The position numbers and the translations under genes are program-made. A stretch of 64,000 nt of DNA from Lotus japonicus (taxonomy: Eukaryota; Streptophyta; Magnoliopsida; Fabales; Fabaceae), in the NCBI RefSeq assembly GCF_012489685.1, contig NC_080044.1:66450732-66514731 (forward strand), read 5' to 3'. The notes beneath the pieces were generated by a model, which saw only the letters and a list, made by a program, of their open reading frames with translations, made no database searches and had not been told where the DNA came from. Of this stretch, positions 35,339 to 46,524 are shown piece after piece (positions within the stretch are counted from its first letter, which is position 1; every line of letters starts with the position of its first letter).

Positions 35339-35404
35339 AAAAAAATATTTAGCAAGATGGGGTACTTTTGGACACGTGGGAGCTGAGGTGGATGGGGTAG
35401 TTGG

Positions 35405-35806
35405 GTTCCGCAATAAAACTTGCGAATTGCAAGTATTAATTCTGAAAAAGTAAAAGCTAATTGGGAAATGATGGGTGAATGATGGGTTGCAGGGTGATTG
35501 GAAAATAATTGCCTTATGATTTTGGCCGCATGTGGGATTCGTATCATTTCTTGCGAGTCCCTAGTCGCATGGGGAAGGGCCACGTGCAGACTGATTGACT
35601 CGAGGAGGACTCATTGATTAGAGGTGGGAACCGCAAGTTTTATTGCGAATCCAACTTTTCAGGGTGACATGATGGCACAATGATGTCAGGTGATATGGGG
35701 CAGGGTGGCAGGGGAACAAGACAGGACCCGTGAGTCTGGCTGCATGGGGAAGGAGCGCGTGGCAGCTCTGATTTGACCATGAAACCGCAATAAATGTTGC
35801 GAATTG
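35405..35806. repeat. left cluster of 'TTCGCAA...TTGCGAA' palindromes (4 copies)
   Basis: Imperfect inverted repeats of 24-28 bp occur at 35405-35428, 35534-35561, 35626-35652 and 35781-35806. The best, at 35626, pairs GGGAACCGCAA with TTGCGAATCC. They lie between the terminal repeat and the PMD gene leader, and overlap its likely promoter. Confidence 0.75.
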
Positions 35807-35833
35807 TAGTGCTTTGTGGCGGTCTCCAACCCC

Positions 35834-35843
35834 TACATATAGA
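35834..35843 (+). promoter_or_regulatory. TATA-like box of the PMD gene
   Basis: TACATATAGA is followed by a pyrimidine-rich leader of tandem 'caactctc' units (about 35850-35995), similar to leaders of many plant genes. It lies ~170 bp before the first recognisable PMD codons. Confidence 0.5.
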
Positions 35844-36010
35844 CCGCCACTCTCCCAACTCCCTCAACTCCAACTCCCAAATCTCTTAACTCTCACAACT
35901 TTCTCCCAACTCTCGACCAAGTTTCTCTCAACTCTCAAAGTGTCAATTTCTTTGAACTCTCCCCCCTCAAAATAAAGGTATTTTCTCAACTCTTTCAACC
36001 TTTACTTTGA

Positions 36011-38111
36011 AATCCTGTCACCGGAGTTACTTGGTGTGATTGGTCTGAGCTTGTAGAGGACTTGCTCGGAGTGGTGCCACCCGCCAGTGCTATCAAAGGA
36101 GGTGGCTTGAAGTTGGTTTGGCTAGCTGAGCAATTTAATTTTCATAATCTAGCCGGTGCCGACCCGATACAACTTATGTATGCTGCAAGAGCATACATCT
36201 TACGACTAATTGGTACTTTCTTACTTTGTGACCACACCGGTTCACATGTCCCTCTTAGATATCTCATTCTCTTACGAGACTTTGAGGAGACCGCAAAGTA
36301 TAGTTGGGGTTCAGCCGTACTAGCACTTCTCTATCATGAGTTGTGCTATGCAACTGGTGCTTCACGTATAGAGATTGGCGGCTGTGCTTATTTGATACAA
36401 GTGTGGGCATGGCTAAGGAATCCAGGAATCGGCCCGGATCCACCGAGGTTGCACCGTGGCATCCCACTCGCGGCAAGGTATGCACATAATTTAAATAATA
36501 AATTTCGTTGCTAATTTCATTTCCTTAAATTCAAACATTACGGTTCATTCATTTTTTATATATTAAACAGATGGAGGGACCCGGATCCGGAAAAACCAAT
36601 AAAGTGGGCAAAGAAGCAAATCGAGTGGTGGCGCACCAAATTAGACGATTTGAGTTCTAATGACGTGAGTAGCTTGTGTGGATGTCGGACTTTGCTTATC
36701 TTTATTTTCATTTAAATTCTTATCCTTCTTGTGTATGTAGTTTGTGTGGAAGCCGTACTCTGATCGTGTTCTCAATGGGCTTCCGGAGCGTTGTTGAGAA
36801 AACATGCATTTATGGAGAACTGTGGTGCCAATGGTACTCTATCACATTTCAGAGTGGCATCAACCGGATCGAGTTATGCAACAATTCGGGATGTTTCAAC
36901 CTGTACCGGATGCACCGTCTCAACTTAATGAAATGCATGATATTTCTCTGAAAGGGAAGGAAAAGCAGGATTGGGTACATAACATGCGTGGTTTTATACA
37001 GCTGTGGTCGGAGAGGCACCAGAGGTTGGCTAACCAACCCGAGACTAATACTCTTGTTGTGCCAAATGATGAGTACATGATTTGGTACGACAAGTATTCT
37101 GTTCGTTGGTTGACGCGTCGGCTGCAACAAGGGGGCAAATGATTATTATTTTTAAGTTGCTGTGATATTTTTACTTCTTTATTCATATATGCGCGTAACA
37201 TCCTCACTCTGTTATTAATAATGTAGGCTATGCGCGTTCGGCATGTATGGTATGGACTGACACCTGAAGGTCGCCCACTATACACGGATCATGACCTTCA
37301 GAACCAAGCTGCTCGTTGCCTTACACTTTGCCATGCAAGTGACAGGATATCTCATCCCGCTGCATCGGTTCCTAGCTTTCCTATGGAGTTTACACACGCA
37401 ACCACAAATGACATACCGCCGACTGGAAAAGAAGAAGGGGAAGGTCTTGGAAGACGGCGAGAATCTCAGATTCCCGAACATGTTATTATTCAGGGCGGAA
37501 CACTACCACCTCCACATGGACAGTACTCATTGTACCCCTTTGATCTGAATGAGACATACCGACCATACTATTATGGGGCGGGGTCATCTGGGGTTCCTGA
37601 TGATCAGGAAGAGACACCGATGCAGATGCCCGAGACTCAAACAATGTATGGATCTCAGCCATATACTCCCTCAACACAATTTGATGGATCCATGTCTCAG
37701 TCATATATACCGACACCGCATTTTGACAGTTCACAGTCTCAGCCATATGTGCCGGCACCGCATTTTGATGGATCACATTCTCAACAATTTGTGTCATCAA
37801 CAAATTTTGTTGGTGAACAGTCATTTGCTGGGTCACAACATGGCTATGACAACTTTCAAACACCGCCAGTGCATATGCAAGACGTTAGTCCAGATACTTG
37901 GAATCCAATGGGTGACTGGGATGGTGTTGCAATTCGTGAATTGCTGGATCCTCCTCGACCGCAATTCTGGCAAGATATAGACCCTTCCCAGCTCCAGCAG
38001 ACACAGGCTAACTTCCAACTGGACTTGAACCGTGCAGCTGCAGGGGGAGACCCAGATAGGCCATACCGGGATGCAAGAGACCGTCCTTATCCTAATTGTC
38101 GAAATTGTTAA
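36011..38111 (+). pseudogene. plant mobile domain (MAIN-like) gene, 5'-truncated with a stop
   Basis: The product resembles the plant mobile domain (PMD, PF10536) of MAIN/MAIL-type proteins and transposon-borne relatives. Exon A (from a stop at 36008-36010 to 36477) begins VTGVTWCDW and contains the core LAEQFNFHNL and YILRLIGTFLLCD segments. Exons B (36571-36664) and C (36741-37142) continue through RWRDPDPEKP, FVWKPYSDRVL and WRTVVPMVLYHISEWHQPD. The last part (about 37225-38111) begins MRVRHVWYGLTPEGRP and ends in a Gln/Pro/Ser-rich tail with five short repeats. The N-terminal part of the domain, before VTG, is missing, and an in-frame TGA sits at 36795-36797. The donor after exon C is not a clear GT. 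Likely inactive. Confidence 0.8.
37640..37840 (+). repeat. coding tandem repeat in the PMD protein tail
   Basis: Four to five diverged units encode a ~14-residue pattern SQxYxPxxxFDGS. The repeat is visible in the DNA as 'tctcag.catatac.cc..ca.attttga'. It explains the low-complexity C-terminal tail. Confidence 0.7.
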
Positions 38112-38159
38112 TGTGTTGTATCATTTACTTATAATTAGTTGTATCATTTACTTATAATA

Positions 38160-38389
38160 AAGTTGGTGTGCAATATATTAGTGTGTAATATATTAGTGTT
38201 TAATATTTATGTTTTTACGTAAATTATAGTCTACATATATTTGGGTTTATATATATATAATATATATAGTTTATATATATATATATACAAGTATATAATA
38301 AAAATTTAGTTTAGGGATTAAACTTATATATATAGTTTATATATATATAATATATATAGTTTATATATATATATATATATATACGAGTA
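38160..38389. repeat. AT microsatellite with duplicated 'ttagtttagg' block
   Basis: Long (TA)n runs with repeated 'agtttatatatatataata' blocks. The Helitron at 38390 has inserted into this tract, and the tract resumes at 42748. Confidence 0.8.
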
Positions 38390-39891
38390 TCTATATACTT
38401 TAGAAAAGAGGAAGGTTGTGAGCCCCACCTCCATGATTTGACACTCCAGGAATGACTCTCACCTAGCCCCCTCTTTTCTTGACAAGTGTCATCGTATTAT
38501 TGTTTTGGACCAATATAGTTTAAGCCCATTTTGAATTATGTAATCTTTATGGAGGCCCATTATTTAAAGCTATTTGAATGATGATATTGACATTTAAAGA
38601 TTAGGCATAAGAAATTTGAAATGTTTTTTAAACTGAATTTTCATTTTGGTTTTTAGAACGGATATTTTTAAATGAAGTTCGCTGAATTTTCTTTATGGTT
38701 TTTAGAACGGATTCCATTTTTTTGAAACATTCCTTATTTAATTAAAACATTCCCGTCATCATTCCCTAATCAAAGAACCTATCATAATTTCTTTGCTTAA
38801 ATTTCTTTGGTTTTTGGTTTTTAATTTTTATATGGCTAAACTCCACCAAACTCCTTAAAGAACCTATCATAATTTTAAAACGGACCTAATGTGCATATTG
38901 GCATAAGTTAAAAAGGACCAATTTAGAAGTTGGAGTATTTTTTAAAAAAATTGGCACCTAAAGAATATTAAGTACCGAATGTGTACATTGGCTTAACTTA
39001 TCAAACTTTGATATTCCTTGCCTAAACCAGCTTTAATTCAGGGAAAATACTTTGTGCATTATTGTTGATTGATTCCAACCCATAATAAAATAATTTGGTT
39101 ATTAAATGTGAGATTTTATCTAATTAACCAGTATTTCCTTAATTAAACACCAATTTCGTATTAGTTATATTTTATAAAATAACTGGATTAAGGTTTTTTT
39201 TTTAAAAAAACTAATCTCTGCTTGATTTATTTATAATTAAAAAAAAACAGAAAAATTGAAGGAAATAGAGCAAACTGAATTAATTCCTCCATTTTTTCCC
39301 AAAACCCATAACCGCTAAATTGACGGAGATTTTAAATAAGGAATGATTAAAACCAAAATGCACATCGTTATTTCCATCAAGTTTTAAAAAAAGGAATGAT
39401 GCAATATTTGCCAAAACATATTTTCATAAATGTCAAATAATTAATAGTATCAACAAAAATTGCAAGAAAAACTGAATAAAATCTTAAGATTTAATTACGT
39501 TTTGTCTCATATTTTAATGGGTGATTCTTACTTATGGAAAAAAATTATAATGAATTTTGATAAGGAATATTTAATAAGTTGGAAAAAAATTAAATATCTA
39601 CGTATAATTATTTAAAATGTTCCTTATACTTTTAACCCTACCTCAATCAACCATAAATGCACATTAAATTAATAGTTGTCCCTTATTTAAATGGAAAATA
39701 TGCAACAACTGATACATTTTTGGTCAATGCATTTACACAATATGCCTTCAATTTCATGTGGGACATATTAGGAAAAGTAATCAGTTTTTATTGGTTTCAA
39801 CGGAAGTCAAGTAATTTGATTTTTTTAATCCTTATTTTGGGTTGTGATCCACGTTTTTTTACTTAATTTATCATTTAATAATTAAACAATA

Positions 39892-40239
39892 CTCCCTCCG
39901 TTCCTAAATATAAGACCTATTCCAAAAAATTGCGCTTATTAAGAAAGCACTTAATGTGACTAATTAGAGTATTGGTTTTCTAAAAATGCATGCATTCTTC
40001 CCTATTTATCATTTGTCCTTTTCTCTCACCAATAATCATTGCATTTATATCAAAAGTCATAGTTAGTTGGATTAGTAGCAATTAATGGTAGGTGGTAACT
40101 TTGGAATTGAAAACATACAATTAATGTGAGGGGTAAATATGGAAGAGCACAAAACCTTTTGCTAGATTATTGTAAGAGGTCTTATATTTAGGAACATGAA
40201 AATTTTGAAACTAGGTCTTATAATTAGAAACGGAGGGAG
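39892..40239. mobile_element. Stowaway-type MITE (348 bp) within the Helitron
   Basis: Inverted ends CTCCCTCCGTTCC and ...GAAACGGAGGGAG with flanking TA (39890-39891 and 40240-40241). The subterminal 'taaatataagacctattcc' pairs with 'ctaggtcttat...' near the right end. Confidence 0.9.
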
Positions 40240-40540
40240 TACTAAATTTATGGGAATGATAGGCCCACGTTTAATTTTAAATGAAAATCTTTAAGATCAT
40301 GGAATTTTTTGCTCCTAATAAACGTTTGAATGCAAACAAATGATGCAATTAATTTTTAAATAAAATATACTCAATTTTTGTACTATGATGTAATTAAGAA
40401 AATAATATGGAAGATAATAAATTGCTTTCTTTCCATCATTACCTAATTTATTTATCACTTTTTCCCTTATATACGGTCTAAATTGCTTTTCCCCTGACAT
40501 ATTTCTAACCTTCTTTGGTCTGCTAAAAAATTCATGCACC

Positions 40541-41489
40541 ATGAAAAATATTGAAGACTATCCATGGCTGAACTACAAGCGTTGGGTTCCTATCCTAAGT
40601 TACAAGTGGCGGGTATGTTTATAATCACAACTCCTATGAATTTCCCTCCCCTTATCGTATCTAAATAATTAACCTTCTCTTTTATTTTACTTATGCAGCT
40701 TCACTGAGTTATTTCGAAAAATTTTGTGCGTAATTTCAAGGATGAGCTCAGAGACCAATGGACGTTGATCGACCCTGTTGGGAATACTCATGTTGTTGTA
40801 TACAACATGAATCCTTCGGATCCTAAACAGACAGAAGGATTTTATGCGTTGCGTGACTTCTACAAGATTGAAGAAGATTGTCTTTTCTCTCTCCGGTATG
40901 TTGGTGACTTTGTCTTCCATTTCCATGTAAAAGATTATCTGGATAAAGAAGTTCTCTATCCTTTGCATGTTGACAATCCTGGCATGAATGATGTTTCGGT
41001 TGACGACGTTTCTCAAGAGGGACCTATTGCAGTCGTTGGGTTACCAGATCATCAGAATGAAGGGCTAAATCCTGAGCCCGTGCTCATTCCAGAATTCAAT
41101 GGACAATATGAATTAATATGGACTCACACCCTTAGCACCTGTCAAGCTAAGGGCTACATGCTGGTGTGTTTAAAGTTACATTCAAATCTATTTATCTAAC
41201 TTTGACAGTTTGCACGAATTCTTTTTTGTTAATGCATTAACTTCCATTCTTTTTCTGTTACATGTAGCATGCTCCTAAAAGGGTTAAGCAATACCTTATT
41301 CAAGCGGGTGTTCAAAGTTGGATTTTCATTGGGAGTTCCGGTTCAGAGGTAAAGTGTAATGTAATCATTCCTCGAAGTAAGAAGTATGCGAAGATAGGCA
41401 GTGGGTGGAGAAGCTGAAGCTTCTGCGATCTTAATAATGTCTTGCCGTTTAAGGAGATTACCTTTAGGTTTAACTTCAAGAAAGAGTGA
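40541..41489 (+). pseudogene. captured gene fragment with two B3-like DNA-binding domains
   Basis: Probable exons are 40541-40612, 40699-41163 and 41268-41489, with GT-AG borders. The first B3-like domain reads WTLIDPVGNTHVVVYNM, then EGFYALRDFYKIEEDCLFSL and YVGDFVFHFHV. The second spans exon 3: KRVKQYLIQAG, FIGSSGSEVKCNVIIPR, KIGSGWR. Such tandem domains occur in plant REM/B3 transcription factors. Stops occur just after the second exon starts (TGA in 'cttcactgag') and after GSGWRS. The sequence runs directly into helicase coding at 41486, marking the capture junction. Not functional. Confidence 0.65.
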
Positions 41490-42130
41490 TCCTTGCACCA
41501 ACACTTGAAAGTGTAGAGGAAATCAACAACTTTATGTTAGCAATGATTCCTGGTGATGAAACAGAATCTTTGAGTTGTGATACTCCGTGCAAGTCGGACG
41601 AAGATTCTTGTGTCAATGCAGAATGGTTTACATCTGAATTCTTAAATGATTTCAAATGCTCTGGAATTCCAAACCATGCAATTAAACTGAAAGTTGATGT
41701 CCCTATCATGCTCATTCGAAACATAGACCAAGCTGCAGGGTTGTGTAATGGCACTCGAATGATAGTCAATGCTTTGACTAAATATATAATTGTTGCTACT
41801 GTTTTAAATAGAAACAAGATGGGAGAAACAACATTTATTCCAAGGATGAGCTTAACTTCATCTAATTTTGACATTCCATTCAAATTCCAGCGCTGACAAT
41901 TCCCTATTACTTTATGTTTTGCAATGACTATAAAAAAAAGTCAGAGGCAATATTTATCTCATGTTGGACTATATTTGCCAAGGCCTGTCTTTACTCACGA
42001 GCAGCTATATGTTGCACTTTCTAGAGTTAAATCTAGAAAAGGGTTGAAGATGCTCATCATAGATGACGAAAGAGTTGTATCAAACACTACACGCAACGTA
42101 GTGTATCAAGAAGTCTTCGATAATATTTGA
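41487..42130 (+). pseudogene. Helitron PIF1-type helicase, C-terminal fragment
   Basis: The frame 41486-41896 contains ILAPTLESVEEINNFML, the DAEWFT-like N-A-E-W-F-T-S-E-F segment, IPNHAIKLKVDVPIMLIRN and GLCNGTRMIV. The frame 41924-42130 contains [26 protein letters not shown]. These are the last SF1B helicase motifs (V and VI region) of plant Helitron RepHel proteins. One in-frame TGA at about 41894 separates two otherwise collinear parts. The helicase N-terminal motifs and the Rep domain are missing. Confidence 0.88.
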
Positions 42131-42928
42131 CATGTAAGTGTTTATTTATCTTACAATTAATTTCAATTTAAATTTTAGAAATAGGAAAACTGTTATGGTT
42201 ATTCTCTTTATTATTTTACAGCATAAAAAGATATCAAGCAATTTATTGATCATCTAATTTGAAGGTGTATTGACGTTTCTATAAGGTTTGTTTAATACTT
42301 TCAAATTATACACAGTTTATATTTGTATTGGTTACTGATTATTACACTAATAATTTTTTTTTCCTTTCTAGGTTCTATAGCTCAAATATGCTTTATTGAC
42401 AACAAGCTCGGTTATGAAGACTTTATCATTAATCATGGACTACAATTTCGAATAAGGGTTCATGTTGCTATCATTGTTATGTTTATCTTATTTCAATTTC
42501 CATGTAATGCATTATTTAAAAACTTGGTTTTTATTACTATTCAAGTGTTGACACTGTGAGGTATTTACAACCTCATCAAATTAATATATTTATTGTGGTC
42601 CATTCATCTACATGTTTGTAACATATGTTCGGTTCCATATCTTTTATACTTACTGAAAAGAGTCTAAACTAAGTTAAAACACATTACTACTGATTCATCT
42701 TTACAATAAATTTAATCGCCGTGCAACGCACGGGTAAAGAACACTAGTATATATATGATTTATATATATATATATATGTAATAGCATCCAATTCATATTA
42801 AGTTAGAAACAATAGTAATGAGCCAATGTTTAAGCTCTAACATAATTATTTCTTACATGCATTTGGACTACACTTCAAGCTTACACATGGTGATTAATTT
42901 AAGAGCTTGCACAATTAAAGCAACATAT

Positions 42929-45789
42929 TTATCTTTGTAGTGACACCGATCTCCGACTCGGCTGAGATTGAGTCTCCCTCAAGTCCATCTCATTTCTTAT
43001 ACGGGTAGACCTTGGACGACCCTTCTTCCGTATTTTGGCAGGATCTGGAGCAATTCTAGGCCCAGCTCTTGGCGGCATGTTCAGATCATTCCCAATGGGG
43101 TACCACTGCCCTGAATACGCATCCACAATGTTCTGAATCGTATAAACAGGGTCCACATATTGAAGATAGTCTAAACTCTGGTTGGCGCACGCCGCGATCA
43201 CATGTGAACAAGGATATTTGAACGTCTGGAAGCGTCCACATTCGCAAGTTCTTTCATCTAAGTTCAGTCGCCACGTATAACCACTGCGATGGTTCTGCTG
43301 GTTGAATCCCTCCTCTACTTCGAACCTGGACCTATCTATGCTATACGTCCGCACAATGTGAGACTGGGCAATCGTCGCATTCTTTGTCATGGCCTCCATG
43401 ACCTTGTTACAATATATTTCGCCGGCTCTTTGTTGTGCTGTTGCTTCAGAACCTCGCTGCACAAAATATTCCACAAGCCTGCCATATGTGCATTTAACAA
43501 TTGCACTGATAGGCAAGTTTCTAGTACCCCTGAACACTTTGTTCACAGCCTCAGATAAGTTCGTGGTCATGTGGCCGTATCTACGACCTTCCACATCACA
43601 AGCTCGGCTCCATTTCTCATTGCTGATGTCATTTATCCATTGCCGGACAGCTGTGTTGTGCCCTCGAAAAGCCGCTAAGCGTTGCTAAAAAAGATATGGG
43701 CAAGGCTCGTAAGCTGCACATTTCAAACAAATTTCAATATTCCATATTAAAAAAATAAAAATTTGAACTAATGAACAGACGCAAACTTACCCATATTTAT
43801 CAGTTCATTTTTTTGCTCTGTGTTGTGAAACCTGGTGTTGAAATTGCTGGCAACGTGGCGAATGCAATACACATGATAAGCGTTTAGTGGCTGCCACCCG
43901 TTAGATGGATTCCCCACTGCTGAGAGAATGCTGGTGTGTTTGTCTGATATTAGACATATCCCTTGTTTCCTGGTGACACGCACACGCATCAGACGAAGAA
44001 ACCACGTCCAAGCACCGAGTGTTTCTCCCTCCACAATTGCAAAAGCTAAAGGCAACACATTACTGTTCCCGTCCTGTGTCGTGGCAATAAGCAAAGTTCC
44101 ACTATACTTTCCGTAGAGGAATGTGCCATCAATTTGTATCATTGGCTTGCAATAGTTGAATGCGTCACAACATTGTTTGTACGTCCAAAACACTCGATCA
44201 AATTTCTTGAAATCAGGAACAACATTGCCATATTGGTCCTTATAGTCAGTTGTGACAAACTCGTAATGGGATCCAGGGGAAAACCTCAGCATATATTCCA
44301 ACCACCTAGGGAGCAGGTCGTAAGACTCCTCCCAATCACCGAACACGCGAGCAAGTGCTTTTTGCTTCGCCTTCCAAGTTTTAAAGTATGACACCTTGTA
44401 ATTGAGCTGGCCACTGATCCTCTCTTGTATGAGAGAAATAGGGATAGTTGGTTGGGCACTTACCATGCCTAAGACATAAAAGAAAAATAATGTAAGTTAA
44501 TAGCAATTTCATATTTGTAAATGTGTAGCGACATAGTAATCATATGTAAGCATTATACCAAGAATGTAATTGGACATGAAGGTTGACGTCATCTTCTTGT
44601 GGTCTTGAGAAGTCATCGCATTTAAGCACGTATGCGAACCCCCCCCCCCCATTTGGATATGGTCCATTTACCAATTTTCTTGGATAGATGTGCCCTTATC
44701 CTCCACGGGCATCCATCTACGGATTTCTGACACTTTGCAGTAAAGTACTCTGGCTTGGATTCACTCATCTTATAAGTTTGATTTAGTCTAAGACAATAGT
44801 GTAACAGGGCATCCTGTACAGCACGCTTGTTTTCAAAAATCAAACCTTTACATAAGTCATCGCCAAGCTTCCATGATCCATTCACATCCGTTTCAGAATA
44901 AAAATCAGTTTCTTCATCTGGGTGATCCCAGTTAATATATGTATAATGTGAAGAAGCACTCCAGAATGGGGCCGTGTTTGGGTGGCCTATAAAATTATAG
45001 AAATATATCAAGTACCATATATTTATAAAAAACAACACTTGATGAGATATGTTGATTGTACATACCTTGGGTTTCAACATTGACATTCACTGGTGCCGCG
45101 GGTTGATCAGCAGGATGAGGTGCCATCTGAGGCTGAGGATTAGCGTGTCGGTCTCCCTCTTCGTCTGTGTCAGACTCGTCACCTCCTTCTTGCATTCTTT
45201 CATCTTCATTGTGGTCATCGTCTGAAGGAATGACTTCACCGTCCACATTATCATTGTCAAGGCGGTAGTCATAATCATCGCTCAAATTAACTGCGACATC
45301 CGAAGGAACGACGATATTGGACTCTTCAATACTCATAACGCTAAAAGGCACAGTATATGGTTCTGCAAGAAGCTCCTCATCAACAACATGTCTACCACCG
45401 TCTTCAGTGGGTGTCGGTTGAGTAGACGACGGATACGTCGGCACTGGCATTGATGAACTTCCAGCTTCAGTAACTTCAACATACAGCTCCAGCTGAACCA
45501 TATATGACTGCAGACTAAATGCATCCATCATGACTTGAACATCAACATTATCAACTATCTCAAAATGCGTAAAAAAAATGGGATTCAGTGTCGTCATAAA
45601 TCTAGAGCTGACTCTAGAAATCATCTGGTTCCTTTGCAGCTTCAACCTTTCGTGGATTTTCTTCTTCAAACGGTCGAAGGTAATGTTGCGCTTCAGATGC
45701 ATGGACCTTCTCCGACCTTCGAATATGGCACCTTGGTCGCCATGGACAACCCTACCATCGTAATACACAAAAGTAATAACTTGATACAT
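42929..45789 (-). pseudogene. MuDR-type (MULE) transposase gene with frame breaks
   Basis: Four exons on the minus strand: 45789-45066, 44986-44559, 44468-43790 and 43713-42929, with GT-AG borders. Exon 1 encodes the N-terminal MULE domain (FVYYDGRVV...) and an acidic linker. Exon 2 encodes the MuDR zinc-binding/DNA-binding region (CQKSVDGCPWRIRA). Exon 3 has the catalytic domain: first Asp in IQIDGTFLYGKY, second Asp in LISDKHTSIL and the CIRH segment. Exon 4 supplies the acidic residue in NLSEAVN and a SWIM zinc finger CECGRF...CSH, then a basic tail. Breaks: a 12-base G run (plus strand 44639-44650) throws exon 2 out of frame, a TAG (plus 43685-43687) lies early in exon 4, and the exon 3/4 phase does not fit. 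A TATA-like box lies at 45907-45914. Confidence 0.9.
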
Positions 45790-45920
45790 TGCAAAGGTTT
45801 TTTTCGTTACAGAAACGTTATGAAATGCAGGAGATTGAAGTTTTGAAAATATTCAAGTGTATTTTTCGTAGAAGAAAGTTATGAGACTCAGGAGTTCCAA
45901 GTTTTGAATTTATAGTGTTT

Positions 45921-46397
45921 TGAATTCGCAAAAAAAATTTAGAATCCAGTCAATCTCGCTTATTTTGTCATTTTGTATATCCTGGATTCGCAAATATATT
46001 TGCGTTTTCAATATTAGTCATTCCTTTCCCTTCATGTCAGTACTGCCACCTGAAAAGCACCTGAAAAGCATTTGGATTCGCAGGTAAACTTGCGACACCA
46101 ACCTTCATCATTGACTCTGCCACACGCTCCTTCCCCATGCCATAAAAGTTGGATTTGCAACATTGTTTGCGATTTCCCTGTCTTGTCTCTGCCACCATCA
46201 TTGACCCATCATTGCCATCAACTTTTTTCAGAATACATGGAAAACACAAGTTTTCTTGCGAATCCCACATGCGGCCAAAATCATAAGGCAATTATTTTCC
46301 AATCACCCTGCAACCCATCATTCACCTATCATTTCCCAATCGGCTTTTACTTTTTCAGAATTAATACTTGCAATTCGCAAGTTTTATTGCGGAACCC
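45921..46397. repeat. right cluster of 'TTCGCAA...TTGCGAA' palindromes (6 copies)
   Basis: Copies at about 45921-45948, 45984-46009, 46073-46095, 46151-46176, 46242-46266 and 46372-46397. Each pairs GGATTCGCA (or a variant) with TTGCGNATCC across a 5-8-bp AT-rich centre. The last copy lies in the terminal inverted repeat. They lie upstream of the transposase gene. Confidence 0.75.
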
Positions 46398-46524
46398 AAC
46401 TACCCCATCCACCTCAGCTCCCACGTGTCCAAAAGTACCCCATCTTGCTAAATATTTTCTTTTGTACCCTTTTTGCTAATTAAATTTTTTTTTGCATTAT
46501 TTAGAAAAAAATTTCTTATTTTCA

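Larger units (their letters stand above)
38390..42747 (+). mobile_element. Helitron with B3-domain and helicase remnants (4.36 kb)
   Basis: The 5' end is TCTATATACTTTAGAAAAG, preceded by A. The 3' end is the hairpin CCGTGC-AAC-GCACGG (42719-42733), a 10-bp spacer and CTAG (42744-42747), followed by T. This fits Helitron rules: 5' TC, 3' CTRR, insertion at AT, no duplication. It carries the C-terminal part of a PIF1-type helicase (41487-42130), a B3-domain gene fragment (40541-41489) and a Stowaway MITE (39892-40239). Rep/HUH sequence is absent, so it is not autonomous. Confidence 0.88.
33409..46515 (-). mobile_element. Mutator-like element with transposase and PMD gene (13.1 kb, nested)
   Basis: A perfect 9-bp duplication TTATTTTCA (33400-33408 and 46516-46524) flanks inverted repeats of ~258 bp (left 33409-33471 plus 35348-35541; right 46257-46515). 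The right part holds a MuDR-type transposase gene on the minus strand (42929-45789). The left part holds a plant-mobile-domain gene on the plus strand (36011-38111). Subtracting a nested Mutator-like element (33472-35338 plus 9 bp) and a Helitron (38390-42747) gives an original size near 6.9 kb. The genes converge, with their 3' ends meeting at the AT-rich stretch where the Helitron landed. Both genes have breaks, so this copy is probably no longer autonomous. Confidence 0.93.

Noticed and set aside
43685..43687. TAG in transposase exon 4 as intronic sequence
   Set aside because: The protein similarity continues in the same frame on both sides, and no splice sites fit around it, so it is more simply a nonsense change.
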